In this document: piece after piece, positions 1-7,859 of the stretch
Layout of the letters: every line of letters starts with the position of its first letter
Numbering within the stretch: position 1 is the stretch's first letter
Assembly (NCBI RefSeq): GCF_003287875.1
Contig: NZ_QMKK01000050.1
Coordinates: forward strand, 124,001-188,000
DNA: 64,000 bases
Source of the DNA: Martinezella tropici
GTDB taxonomy: Bacteria > Pseudomonadota > Alphaproteobacteria > Rhizobiales > Rhizobiaceae
Direction: 5' to 3'
Position numbers and translations under genes: made by a program
Notes under the pieces: generated by a model
Databases searched by the model: none
What the model was told of the DNA's origin: nothing
Seen by the model: the letters and a program-made list of their open reading frames with translations, nothing else

Positions 1-755
1 ATGCCGATGGCACGCTTTCTTGGGAAGAGGTCGAATGTCAGGGCGCCTGCGTCAACGCGCCGATGGTGGTGATCGGCAAGGATACCTATGAGGATCTGAC
101 GCCGGCACGCCTCGAAGAAATCATCGACGCGTTCGCCGCAGGCAAGGGCAGTGAAGTTCCGACCGGCCCGCAGATCGATCGCGTTTTCTCCGCTCCCGAA
201 GGTGGTCTGACGAGTTTGCTGTCGGATGAGGCGAAGGCAAAGGGCGCAGCAAGCAAGGCCAAGACGACCGCCGAGGCTGTTTCGGTTCCGCCGTCCGAAG
301 CTGCCCGTGCCAAGAGCACGGACGCGGAAACCAACACGAGCCTGAAGACGCCGGCAACGGCACCGAAGGAAGCAGCCAAGAATGCCAAGGCCGCTGAAAC
401 GCAGCCGCTTTCGGGAACCGCGGCGTCCGCAGCTGTATCGGAAAAGGCGGGCAGCGCCCAGAAGCCTTCGCTCGATGACAAGGATCGTCCGGCTGGTATC
501 GAAAAGCCCGCACAGCCGGATAATCTGCAGCTCATTTCAGGTGTCGGTCCGAAGATCGAAGGGACCTTGCATGAAATCGGTATTTTCACCTTCGCACAGG
601 TTGCGAGCTGGAATGAGGCCGAGCGCCGCTGGGTCGATGGCTATCTGAATTTCAGGGGCCGGATCGAACGTGACGATTGGGTCAGGCAGGCTGAGGCACT
701 CGCTAAGGGTGGCGAAGCGGAATATATCAAGGTCTTCGGCAAGAAGCCGCGGTAA
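1..755 (+). CDS. nuoE: NADH-quinone oxidoreductase subunit E, 5'-truncated by window edge, with long C-terminal extension
   Basis: This is the 24 kDa 2Fe-2S subunit of the complex I NADH-oxidising arm. The reading frame is open from base 3, so the ATG at 63 is internal. The last two cluster cysteines are visible in the motif CQGAC (codons at 36 and 48). After the thioredoxin-like fold comes an Ala/Lys/Thr-rich linker (about bases 230-515), then a module of about 65 residues starting near base 522 with a GVGPK hairpin typical of helix-hairpin-helix folds. The visible part alone is 250 residues, longer than a whole classical NuoE of about 165. The same module recurs in the gene at 2077. nuoF follows after 10 bases. 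Function of the extension is unknown. Confidence 0.93.
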   Translation, partial: ADGTLSWEEVECQGACVNAPMVVIGKDTYEDLTPARLEEIIDAFAAGKGSEVPTGPQIDRVFSAPEGGLTSLLSDEAKAKGAASKAKTTAEAVSVPPSEAARAKSTDAETNTSLKTPATAPKEAAKNAKAAETQPLSGTAASAAVSEKAGSAQKPSLDDKDRPAGIEKPAQPDNLQLISGVGPKIEGTLHEIGIFTFAQVASWNEAERRWVDGYLNFRGRIERDDWVRQAEALAKGGEAEYIKVFGKKPR

Positions 756-765
756 GAGGTGAAGC

Positions 766-2070
766 ATGTTACAGGATCAGGATCGCATCTTTACCAATAT
801 CTACGGCCTCAAGGATAAGTCTCTGAAGGGCGCGATGTCGCGCGGCCATTGGGACGGCACGAAGCAAATCCTCGAAAAGGGTCGTGACTGGATCATCAAC
901 GAGATGAAGGCTTCGGGCCTTCGCGGCCGCGGCGGCGCAGGCTTCCCGACCGGTCTCAAGTGGTCCTTCATGCCGAAGGAAAGCGACGGTCGTCCGCATT
1001 ATCTGGTCGTCAACGCCGACGAGTCCGAACCGGGCACGTGCAAGGACCGCGATATCATGCGCCACGATCCGCATACGTTGATCGAAGGCTGCGTCATCGC
1101 CGGTTTCGCCATGGGTGCGAATACCGCTTACATCTACGTTCGCGGCGAGTACATGCGCGAGCGCGAAGCTCTGCAGGCAGCGATCGACGAGTGCTATGAT
1201 GCCGGATTGCTGGGCACAAACAACAAGCTCGGCTGGGATTTTGATGTTTTCGTTCATCACGGCGCAGGCGCTTACATCTGCGGCGAGGAAACCGCGCTGC
1301 TCGAAAGCCTGGAAGGCAAGAAAGGCCAGCCACGCCTGAAGCCGCCGTTCCCGGCCAATATGGGTCTCTACGGCTGCCCGACGACCGTCAACAACGTCGA
1401 ATCCATCGCCGTTGCCCCGACAATCCTGCGTCGCGGCGCCGGCTGGTTTTCCTCTTTCGGCCGTCCGAACAATGTCGGCACGAAGCTGTTCATGCTCTCC
1501 GGCCACGTCAACCGTCCCTGCACGGTTGAGGAGACGATGGGCATCACGTTCCGCGAGCTGGTCGAAAAGCATGGCGGCGGTATTCGCGGCGGCTGGGACA
1601 ATCTGCTGGCCGTCATCCCCGGCGGCGCATCGTGCCCGGTCGTTCCGGCCGCCGATATCATCGACTGCCCGATGGATTTCGACGGCCTGCGCGAGGTCAA
1701 GTCGTCCTTCGGCACGGCTGCGGCGATCGTCATGGACAAGTCGACCGACATCATCAAGGCGATTGCCCGTATCTCGGCTTTCTTCAAGCATGAGAGCTGC
1801 GGTCAGTGTACGCCGTGCCGCGAGGGCACGGGCTGGATGTGGCGCGTTCTTGAGCGTATGGCACGCGGCAACGCCCAGAAGCGCGAGATCGACATGCTGT
1901 TCCAGGTGACGAAGCAGATCGAAGGCCATACTATCTGTGCGCTCGGTGACGCCGCCGCATGGCCGGTGCAGGGTCTGATCCGCAATTTCCGTCCGGAGAT
2001 CGAAAAGCGCATCGACCAGTACACCGCCAATGCGACGAGCCACGGCGCGGTGCTGGAAGCAGCCGAATAA
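766..2070 (+). CDS. nuoF: NADH-quinone oxidoreductase subunit NuoF (51 kDa, FMN/NADH site)
   Basis: NuoF binds NADH, FMN and one 4Fe-4S cluster and is the electron entry point of complex I. The 434-residue length is normal. The nucleotide/FMN glycine motif GRGGAGFPTG is at residues 54-63. The 4Fe-4S ligands are C345, C348 and C351 (SCGQCTPC) with C391 downstream. GAGGTGAAGC immediately before ATG 766 gives a good ribosome site. It sits between nuoE (10-base gap) and an accessory gene (6-base gap), so the three are surely co-transcribed. Confidence 0.98.
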   Translation: MLQDQDRIFTNIYGLKDKSLKGAMSRGHWDGTKQILEKGRDWIINEMKASGLRGRGGAGFPTGLKWSFMPKESDGRPHYLVVNADESEPGTCKDRDIMRHDPHTLIEGCVIAGFAMGANTAYIYVRGEYMREREALQAAIDECYDAGLLGTNNKLGWDFDVFVHHGAGAYICGEETALLESLEGKKGQPRLKPPFPANMGLYGCPTTVNNVESIAVAPTILRRGAGWFSSFGRPNNVGTKLFMLSGHVNRPCTVEETMGITFRELVEKHGGGIRGGWDNLLAVIPGGASCPVVPAADIIDCPMDFDGLREVKSSFGTAAAIVMDKSTDIIKAIARISAFFKHESCGQCTPCREGTGWMWRVLERMARGNAQKREIDMLFQVTKQIEGHTICALGDAAAWPVQGLIRNFRPEIEKRIDQYTANATSHGAVLEAAE

Positions 2071-2076
2071 GGACCG

Positions 2077-2835
2077 ATGATGGCGAAGATCAAGGATATC
2101 AGGCAGGGAAGCGGAGCGAGCGATCACGTATCGGTCGATTTCGGCCGCATCGCCGCCGATATGCTGCGGGATTCGCCGGTCATGCCGATCCATCCGCTGA
2201 TGGCGCATCCGGCAGCGGCGTTCGCTGCTGCGGCAGCCATTGGCTTCGGCGTTACATCACAGATCGCCGGCGCGTTCTTTGGTGCGTTTCAAGGTGCGGT
2301 CGAGGCGGCAAGCAAGCGTGCCGCCGAGCCGGGTGAAGAGAAGGATGTCCTTGCCGCTGCGGAGCCGACGGCAAGGAAAGAAGGGGCAGGGGAGGCGAAG
2401 CCGGTCAAGGCATCGCCTGCCGCTAAGCCGGTCGTTTCGAAGCCGGCGGCTGTCAAGCCGAAGCCGGCAGTCGCAAAGAGGGCCGAAGCAAAGCCGGTCG
2501 CCGCTGCTGAGATCGTGACGGCGCCCGCCAAGAGCAAGGCCCCTGCCGAGAGGAAGGCCAAGGTTGAGGTGGTGGCGCCGATAGCCGCAAAGCCGGCGCC
2601 CGTTCGCAGCCGCAAGGCCGCGGTAAAGGCTGACGACCTCAAGCGTATTTCGGGTGTCGGCCCGAAGCTCGAGCAGGTGCTGAACGGACGTGGTATCAGG
2701 CGTTTCGCCGATATCGCCGCCTGGAGCGATGCCGATATCGAGCGGATCGACACGGAACTCGGCTTCGATGGTCGCATCCGGCGCGATGACTGGGTCGGCC
2801 AGGCGAAGGCGCTGCTGCCGAAAGGGCGGAGTTGA
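2077..2835 (+). CDS. Complex I-linked protein with Ala/Lys/Pro-rich linker and C-terminal helix-hairpin-helix-like module
   Basis: 252 residues, function unknown. Residues 1-35 are polar. About 40-72 is an Ala/Gly-rich apolar stretch that could be a membrane-associated helix. About 85-185 is a low-complexity Ala/Lys/Pro/Val linker. The last 65 residues form a module with ISGVGPKLE and RRDDWVGQA that matches, nearly position for position, the C-terminal extension of NuoE. It lies 6 bases after nuoF and before nuoG, inside the nuo operon. I infer a role in assembly or tethering of the NADH arm. A DNA-binding role for the hairpin motif cannot be excluded. The start could be either of the tandem ATGs at 2077 and 2080. 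Confidence 0.85.
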   Translation: MMAKIKDIRQGSGASDHVSVDFGRIAADMLRDSPVMPIHPLMAHPAAAFAAAAAIGFGVTSQIAGAFFGAFQGAVEAASKRAAEPGEEKDVLAAAEPTARKEGAGEAKPVKASPAAKPVVSKPAAVKPKPAVAKRAEAKPVAAAEIVTAPAKSKAPAERKAKVEVVAPIAAKPAPVRSRKAAVKADDLKRISGVGPKLEQVLNGRGIRRFADIAAWSDADIERIDTELGFDGRIRRDDWVGQAKALLPKGRS

Positions 2836-3077
2836 GTTTTCCTCGGCTGCATCCGGTGGCCGGGGAGGGTGAATGAACGCGATTGGGATGATTGCGGGGA
2901 TGCCCGCGATGTTGCGATCGCAAAGCTGGTCTTGCGGGGACAAGGCTTGGCAAAGCTTATTGTGAGCAAACCGGTGCTATCAGGCGTTTGAGCCTCCCCG
3001 ATGGCAATCCGGTCTGCGATCATGAAATTGTCTGCGGCCAGATCGGGCTGGAGACGTGACATAGGACTGAGTGGACG

Positions 3078-5159
3078 ATGGCTAAACTGAAGATTGACGG
3101 TAAAGAGATCGAAGTTCCGGATCACTACACGCTTATCCAGGCGTGCGAGGAAGCCGGCGCCGAAGTTCCGCGCTTCTGCTTCCATGAACGACTGTCGGTG
3201 GCCGGCAATTGCCGCATGTGCCTCGTCGAGGTGAAAGGCGGCCCGCCGAAGCCGCAGGCATCCTGCGCCATGGGTGTTCGCGATATCCGCGGCGGCCCGA
3301 ACGGCGAGCTTCCGGAAGTCTTCACCAACACGCCGATGGTCAAGAAGGCCCGCGAAGGCGTGATGGAATTCCTGCTGATCAACCACCCGCTGGATTGCCC
3401 GATCTGCGACCAGGGCGGCGAATGCGATCTGCAGGACCAAGCCATGGCCTTCGGTATCGACAGCTCGCGCTATCAGGAAGACAAGCGCGCCGTCGAAGAC
3501 AAATATATCGGCCCGCTCGTCAAGACCGTGATGAACCGCTGCATCCACTGCACGCGCTGCGTCCGCTTCACGACGGAAGTTGCCGGCATTTCCGAACTCG
3601 GTCTCATCGGCCGCGGTGAAGATGCTGAAATCACCACCTATCTCGAGCAGGCAATGACCTCCGAGCTGCAGGGCAACGTTGTTGACCTTTGCCCGGTTGG
3701 CGCGCTGACCTCGAAGCCCTTCGCCTTCACGGCTCGTCCGTGGGAACTGAACAAGACCGAATCGATCGACGTCATGGACGCTCTAGGTTCCGCAATCCGC
3801 GTCGATACCCGCGGCCGCGAAGTCATGCGTGTTCTGCCGAGGGTCAACGAGCAGATCAACGAAGAGTGGATCTCCGACAAGACCCGTTTCATCTGGGACG
3901 GCCTGAAGACGCAGCGCCTCGACAAGCCCTATGTCCGCAAGGACGGCCGCCTGCAGCCGGCGACCTGGAGCGACGCTTTCGCCGCCATCAAGTCGGCCGT
4001 TTCCGCCACCAGCGGCGGCAAGATCGGCGCGATCGCCGGCGATCTCGCCTCGGTGGAGGAAATGTATGCCCTCGGCGAGTTGCTGAAGTCGCTGGGATCG
4101 GAAAATCTCGACTGTCGCCAGGACGGGACGGCGCTTGATCCGTCGCTCGGCCGCGCAAGCTACATCTTCAACCCGAGCATCCAGGGTATTGAAGCCGCCG
4201 ACGCGCTGTTGATCATTGGCGCCAATCCGCGCTTCGAGGCTGCCGTGCTGAATTCGCGCATCCGCAAGCGCTGGCGCCGCGGCAAGTTCCCGATCGGCGT
4301 GATCGGTGAAGCCGCCGACCTTCGCTACTCCTATGATTATCTCGGCGCTGGGCCGGACACGCTGGCCGATCTCGTCAGCGGCTCGCACAGCTTCGCCGAT
4401 GTGCTGAAGAATGCGCAGAAGCCGATGATCATCATCGGCCAGGGCGCTCTCACCCGCGAAGACGGTGCCGAGGTTCTGGCAAATGCCGCCAAGCTCGCTG
4501 CCGCCGTCGGCGTCGTCAAGGAAGACTGGAACGGTTTTGCCGTGCTGCACACGGCAGCCGCGCGCGTCGGCGGCCTCGATCTCGGCTTCGTGCCGGGCAC
4601 AAAGGGGGTCAATGCCGCTGCCATGCTATCGTCGATGGATGTCCTCTTCCTGCTGGGCGCCGATGAACTCGACTTCAGCCGTAAGAGCGCGAAGTTCACG
4701 GTCTATATCGGCTCGCATGGCGATAACGGCGCTCAGAACGCCGATGTCATCCTTCCTGCGGCCGCCTATACCGAAAAGTCGGGCACCTGGGTCAACACCG
4801 AAGGCCGTGTCCAGATGGGCAACCGCGCCGGTTTTGCACCGGGCGACGCCCGCGAGGACTGGGCGATCATCCGTGCTCTTTCCGACGTACTCGGCAAGAA
4901 GCTTCCCTTTGATTCGCTGAGAGAATTGCGGGCCAAGCTCTACGCAGCCTTCCCCCATTTCGCCGGGATCGACGAGATTGCCGAAGGCGATAGCGCCCAA
5001 ATTGCCGCACTTGCGAAAAAAGCCGGCGCGATGGGCAAATCGGCATTTGCTTCGCCGATCAAAGACTTCTATTTGACGAACCCGATAACGCGCGCATCGG
5101 CTGTCATGGCCGAGTGCTCGGCATTGGCCCGCAACAATTTCCGCGTTGCGGCAGAGTAA
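3078..5159 (+). CDS. nuoG: NADH-quinone oxidoreductase subunit NuoG (75 kDa)
   Basis: NuoG is the large iron-sulfur subunit of the peripheral arm of complex I. The 693 residues are usual for alphaproteobacterial and mitochondrial NuoG. The N-terminal 2Fe-2S ligands are C34, C45, C48 and C63. Next come the His/Cys cluster motif CPICDQGGECDLQDQ and the two CxxC sets in RCIHCTRC. The C-terminal two thirds are a molybdopterin-oxidoreductase-like domain that has lost catalysis in this family. It is preceded by a 242-base gap, the largest within the operon, so an extra promoter or processing site there is possible. Confidence 0.98.
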   Translation: MAKLKIDGKEIEVPDHYTLIQACEEAGAEVPRFCFHERLSVAGNCRMCLVEVKGGPPKPQASCAMGVRDIRGGPNGELPEVFTNTPMVKKAREGVMEFLLINHPLDCPICDQGGECDLQDQAMAFGIDSSRYQEDKRAVEDKYIGPLVKTVMNRCIHCTRCVRFTTEVAGISELGLIGRGEDAEITTYLEQAMTSELQGNVVDLCPVGALTSKPFAFTARPWELNKTESIDVMDALGSAIRVDTRGREVMRVLPRVNEQINEEWISDKTRFIWDGLKTQRLDKPYVRKDGRLQPATWSDAFAAIKSAVSATSGGKIGAIAGDLASVEEMYALGELLKSLGSENLDCRQDGTALDPSLGRASYIFNPSIQGIEAADALLIIGANPRFEAAVLNSRIRKRWRRGKFPIGVIGEAADLRYSYDYLGAGPDTLADLVSGSHSFADVLKNAQKPMIIIGQGALTREDGAEVLANAAKLAAAVGVVKEDWNGFAVLHTAAARVGGLDLGFVPGTKGVNAAAMLSSMDVLFLLGADELDFSRKSAKFTVYIGSHGDNGAQNADVILPAAAYTEKSGTWVNTEGRVQMGNRAGFAPGDAREDWAIIRALSDVLGKKLPFDSLRELRAKLYAAFPHFAGIDEIAEGDSAQIAALAKKAGAMGKSAFASPIKDFYLTNPITRASAVMAECSALARNNFRVAAE

Positions 5160-5171
5160 GGGCAGAGGACT

Positions 5172-6215
5172 ATGGATTCATTCGTTTCGACCTATCTCTG
5201 GCCGGCGCTGATCATGATCGGCCAGTCTCTGCTGCTCCTGGTCTGCCTGCTGATCTTCATCGCCTACATTCTGCTTGCCGACCGCAAGATCTGGGCAGCC
5301 GTCCAGCTGCGCCGCGGCCCGAACGTCGTCGGCCCCTTCGGTCTGTTCCAGTCCTTCGCTGACTTGCTGAAGTTCATGTTCAAGGAGCCGATCATTCCGG
5401 CCGGCGCCAACAAGACCGTGTTCCTGCTGGCTCCGCTGGTTTCCGTGGTGCTGGCACTGTCGACCTGGGCCGTCGTGCCTGTCGCGCAGAACTGGGTCGT
5501 TGCCGATATCAACGTCGGCATCCTCTACATTCTGGCGATCTCGTCGCTTGAAGTTTACGGCATCATCATGGGCGGCTGGGCTTCGAATTCGAAGTATCCG
5601 TTCCTCGGCGCGCTGCGCTCGGCGGCACAGATGGTGTCCTACGAAGTCTCGATCGGCCTCGTCATCGTCACCGTCCTGCTCTGCGTCGGTTCGCTGAACC
5701 TGACGGATATCGTGCTGTCACAGCAGACCGGCCTCGGCACCAAGCTCGGCCTGCCGGCCTCGTTCCTCGACTGGCACTGGCTGTCGCTGTTCCCGATGTT
5801 CATCGTGTTCTTCATTTCGGCTCTGGCTGAAACGAACCGTCCGCCTTTCGACCTTCCGGAAGCGGAATCGGAGCTGGTTGCCGGCTTCATGGTTGAATAC
5901 GGCTCTTCGCCCTACATGATGTTCATGCTCGGCGAATATGCCGCCGTCGTCCTGATGTGCTCGCTGACGACGATCCTCTTCCTCGGCGGCTGGCTCCCTC
6001 CGGTCGATATCTGGATCCTGAATTGGGTTCCGGGCATCATCTGGTTCCTGCTGAAGTCGTGCCTGGTTTTCTTCATGTTCGCGATGGTCAAGGCCTTCGT
6101 GCCGCGCTACCGCTACGACCAGCTCATGCGCCTTGGCTGGAAGGTTTTCCTGCCGCTGTCGCTCGCCATGGTCGTTATCGTTGCATTCGTGCTGAAGCTG
6201 ACGGGATGGGCATGA
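5172..6215 (+). CDS. nuoH: NADH-quinone oxidoreductase subunit NuoH (ND1)
   Basis: NuoH is an inner-membrane subunit that forms part of the quinone site at the junction of the complex I arms. The 347 residues carry about eight hydrophobic segments. The conserved family stretch RPPFDLPEAESELVAGF contains the acidic loop near the quinone tunnel. It starts 12 bases after nuoG with GGGCAGAGGACT as ribosome site and is followed by nuoI after 39 bases. Confidence 0.98.
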   Translation: MDSFVSTYLWPALIMIGQSLLLLVCLLIFIAYILLADRKIWAAVQLRRGPNVVGPFGLFQSFADLLKFMFKEPIIPAGANKTVFLLAPLVSVVLALSTWAVVPVAQNWVVADINVGILYILAISSLEVYGIIMGGWASNSKYPFLGALRSAAQMVSYEVSIGLVIVTVLLCVGSLNLTDIVLSQQTGLGTKLGLPASFLDWHWLSLFPMFIVFFISALAETNRPPFDLPEAESELVAGFMVEYGSSPYMMFMLGEYAAVVLMCSLTTILFLGGWLPPVDIWILNWVPGIIWFLLKSCLVFFMFAMVKAFVPRYRYDQLMRLGWKVFLPLSLAMVVIVAFVLKLTGWA

Positions 6216-6254
6216 TGATGTCTCTCCCCGCTTCTGGCAGTTTTGGAGGTTAAG

Positions 6255-6746
6255 ATGGCCGGTTTGTCCAACGCCGTCAGCTCGCTGTTCCTCAAGGAAT
6301 TCGTCGGCGCGTTCTTTTTGTCGATGCGTTATTTCTTCAAGCAGAAGGCGACGATCAACTACCCCTTCGAGAAGGGGCCGGTCAGCCCGCGCTTCCGCGG
6401 CGAACATGCGCTGCGCCGTTATCCCAACGGTGAAGAGCGCTGCATCGCCTGCAAGCTCTGCGAAGCCATCTGTCCTGCCCAGGCCATCACCATCGAAGCC
6501 GGGCCGCGCCGCAACGACGGCACCCGCCGCACGGTGCGTTACGACATCGACATGGTGAAGTGCATCTATTGCGGCTTCTGCCAAGAGGCGTGCCCGGTCG
6601 ACGCTATCGTCGAAGGGCCTAACTTCGAATTTGCCACCGAGACCCGCGAAGAGCTCTACTTCGACAAGGCGCGGCTACTCGACAATGGCGACCGCTGGGA
6701 ACGCGAAATCGCGCGCAACATCGCGATGGATTCGCCGTACCGCTGA
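6255..6746 (+). CDS. nuoI: NADH-quinone oxidoreductase subunit NuoI (23 kDa ferredoxin-like)
   Basis: NuoI carries two 4Fe-4S clusters that pass electrons to the last cluster before quinone. Both ligand sets are intact: CIACKLCEAICP (C63, C66, C69, C73) and CIYCGFCQEACP (C103, C106, C109, C113). I place the start at ATG 6255, five bases after a perfect GGAGG at 6245-6249. The upstream TTG at 6243 would put the ribosome site inside the gene. The resulting 163 residues match the family. Confidence 0.97.
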   Translation: MAGLSNAVSSLFLKEFVGAFFLSMRYFFKQKATINYPFEKGPVSPRFRGEHALRRYPNGEERCIACKLCEAICPAQAITIEAGPRRNDGTRRTVRYDIDMVKCIYCGFCQEACPVDAIVEGPNFEFATETREELYFDKARLLDNGDRWEREIARNIAMDSPYR

Positions 6747-6775
6747 GCGGAGTTTTGAATATGCCGTGACAGGCG

Positions 6776-6880
6776 GCCACGATTGTCGCCGTTGCGGTTG
6801 AATCTAGACCGGGGCTTTGCCGGACCTATTGTCCGGCCGAGCTCCATCGGGCAGGGAAACTCCCGGCTGCCCGGGGGAAG
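6776..6880 (+). other. nuoI-nuoJ intercistronic spacer with two strong hairpins
   Basis: The 151-base spacer between nuoI and nuoJ holds two stem-loops. GCCGGAC (6819-6825) pairs with GTCCGGC (6831-6837), and CGGGCAG (6848-6854) pairs with CTGCCCG (6867-6873). Neither is followed by a T tract, so they are not classical terminators. They may mark mRNA processing or stabilisation between the peripheral-arm and membrane-arm genes. This is inferred from sequence symmetry only. Confidence 0.45.
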
Positions 6881-6897
6881 ACGAAAAAGGCACCAAC

Positions 6898-7512
6898 ATG
6901 GGTCTGCAGGCTCTTTTTTTCTATATCTTCGCCTTTGTCGCTGTGGCGTCGGCGTTCATGGTCATCTCGGCGCGGAATCCGGTCCATTCGGTCCTGTTCC
7001 TTATCCTGGTATTCTTCAACGCGGCTGGCCTCTTCCTGTTGATGGGGGCTGAATTCCTGGCGATGATCCTGCTGGTCGTTTATGTCGGTGCCGTGGCGGT
7101 TCTCTTCCTCTTCGTCGTCATGATGCTCGATATCGACTTCACCGAGCTGAGAGCCGGCATTCTGGAATATGCCCCGATCGGCGCGCTGATCGGCATTATC
7201 CTCGCCGCCGAACTGATTGTCGTCATCGGCGGCAGTGTGATTTCGCCCACTATTGCCAAATCCGTCGCCATGCCGATCCCGGCGCCGGCGACCCGGACGA
7301 ACACCGCCGCCCTCGGCGACGTGCTCTATACCAATTACGTCTATTTCTTCGAGATCGCTGGCCTCGTTCTGCTGGTCGCGATGATCGGCGCAATCGTGCT
7401 GACGCTGAAGCATCGCACGCACATCAAGCGCCAGAACATTTCCCAACAGGTCGCCCGCACGCCCGCGACTGCCGTCGAGGTGGTCAAGGTCAAGCCGGGG
7501 CAGGGCGTCTGA
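6898..7512 (+). CDS. nuoJ: NADH-quinone oxidoreductase subunit NuoJ (ND6)
   Basis: NuoJ is a membrane-arm subunit of complex I. From ATG 6898 the protein has 204 residues with five hydrophobic segments, the first beginning directly after MGLQA. An upstream in-frame start at 6817 would add 27 polar residues that do not belong to the family. The conserved third segment contains VYVGAVAVLFLFVVMML, including the pi-bulge region described for ND6. The C-terminus is a basic cytoplasmic tail. nuoK follows after 31 bases. Confidence 0.97.
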   Translation: MGLQALFFYIFAFVAVASAFMVISARNPVHSVLFLILVFFNAAGLFLLMGAEFLAMILLVVYVGAVAVLFLFVVMMLDIDFTELRAGILEYAPIGALIGIILAAELIVVIGGSVISPTIAKSVAMPIPAPATRTNTAALGDVLYTNYVYFFEIAGLVLLVAMIGAIVLTLKHRTHIKRQNISQQVARTPATAVEVVKVKPGQGV

Positions 7513-7543
7513 GGCGGGGCACGAGGATCAAAGGAACAAGAAC

Positions 7544-7852
7544 ATGGTCATCGGACTTTCCCATTACCTCACGGTCAGCGCCATCCTCTTCGTGCTCGGC
7601 GTTTTCGGTATCTTTCTCAACCGAAAGAACGTCATCATCATCCTGATGTCCGTCGAGCTCATATTGCTCGCCGTCAACATCAACATGGTCGCCTTCTCGT
7701 CGTTCCTCAACGACATCGTCGGCCAGGTTTTCGCTCTGTTCATTTTGACTGTCGCCGCCGCCGAGGCTGCCATCGGTCTTGCAATTCTCGTCGTCTTCTA
7801 CCGTAACCGCGGCTCCATCGCCGTCGAAGACGTCAACGTGATGAAGGGCTGA
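7544..7852 (+). CDS. nuoK: NADH-quinone oxidoreductase subunit NuoK (ND4L)
   Basis: NuoK is a small membrane-arm subunit linking NuoJ and NuoN in the proton path. Its 102 residues have three hydrophobic segments. The conserved membrane glutamates are visible in SVELILLAVNINMV and in AAAEAAIGLAI. ATG 7544 is preceded by AAAGGAACAAGAAC. nuoL starts 7 bases after the stop. Confidence 0.98.
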   Translation: MVIGLSHYLTVSAILFVLGVFGIFLNRKNVIIILMSVELILLAVNINMVAFSSFLNDIVGQVFALFILTVAAAEAAIGLAILVVFYRNRGSIAVEDVNVMKG

Positions 7853-7859
7853 TAAAGCT

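Noticed and set aside
63..65. ATG as start of the first gene
   Set aside because: The same frame is open to the window edge and encodes the conserved NuoE CQGAC segment upstream, so this is an internal methionine.
2864..2992. Short frames (30 and 40 codons) in the gap before nuoG after GGGGAGG
   Set aside because: A ribosome-site-like stretch exists, but two frames compete and neither looks conserved or family-like.
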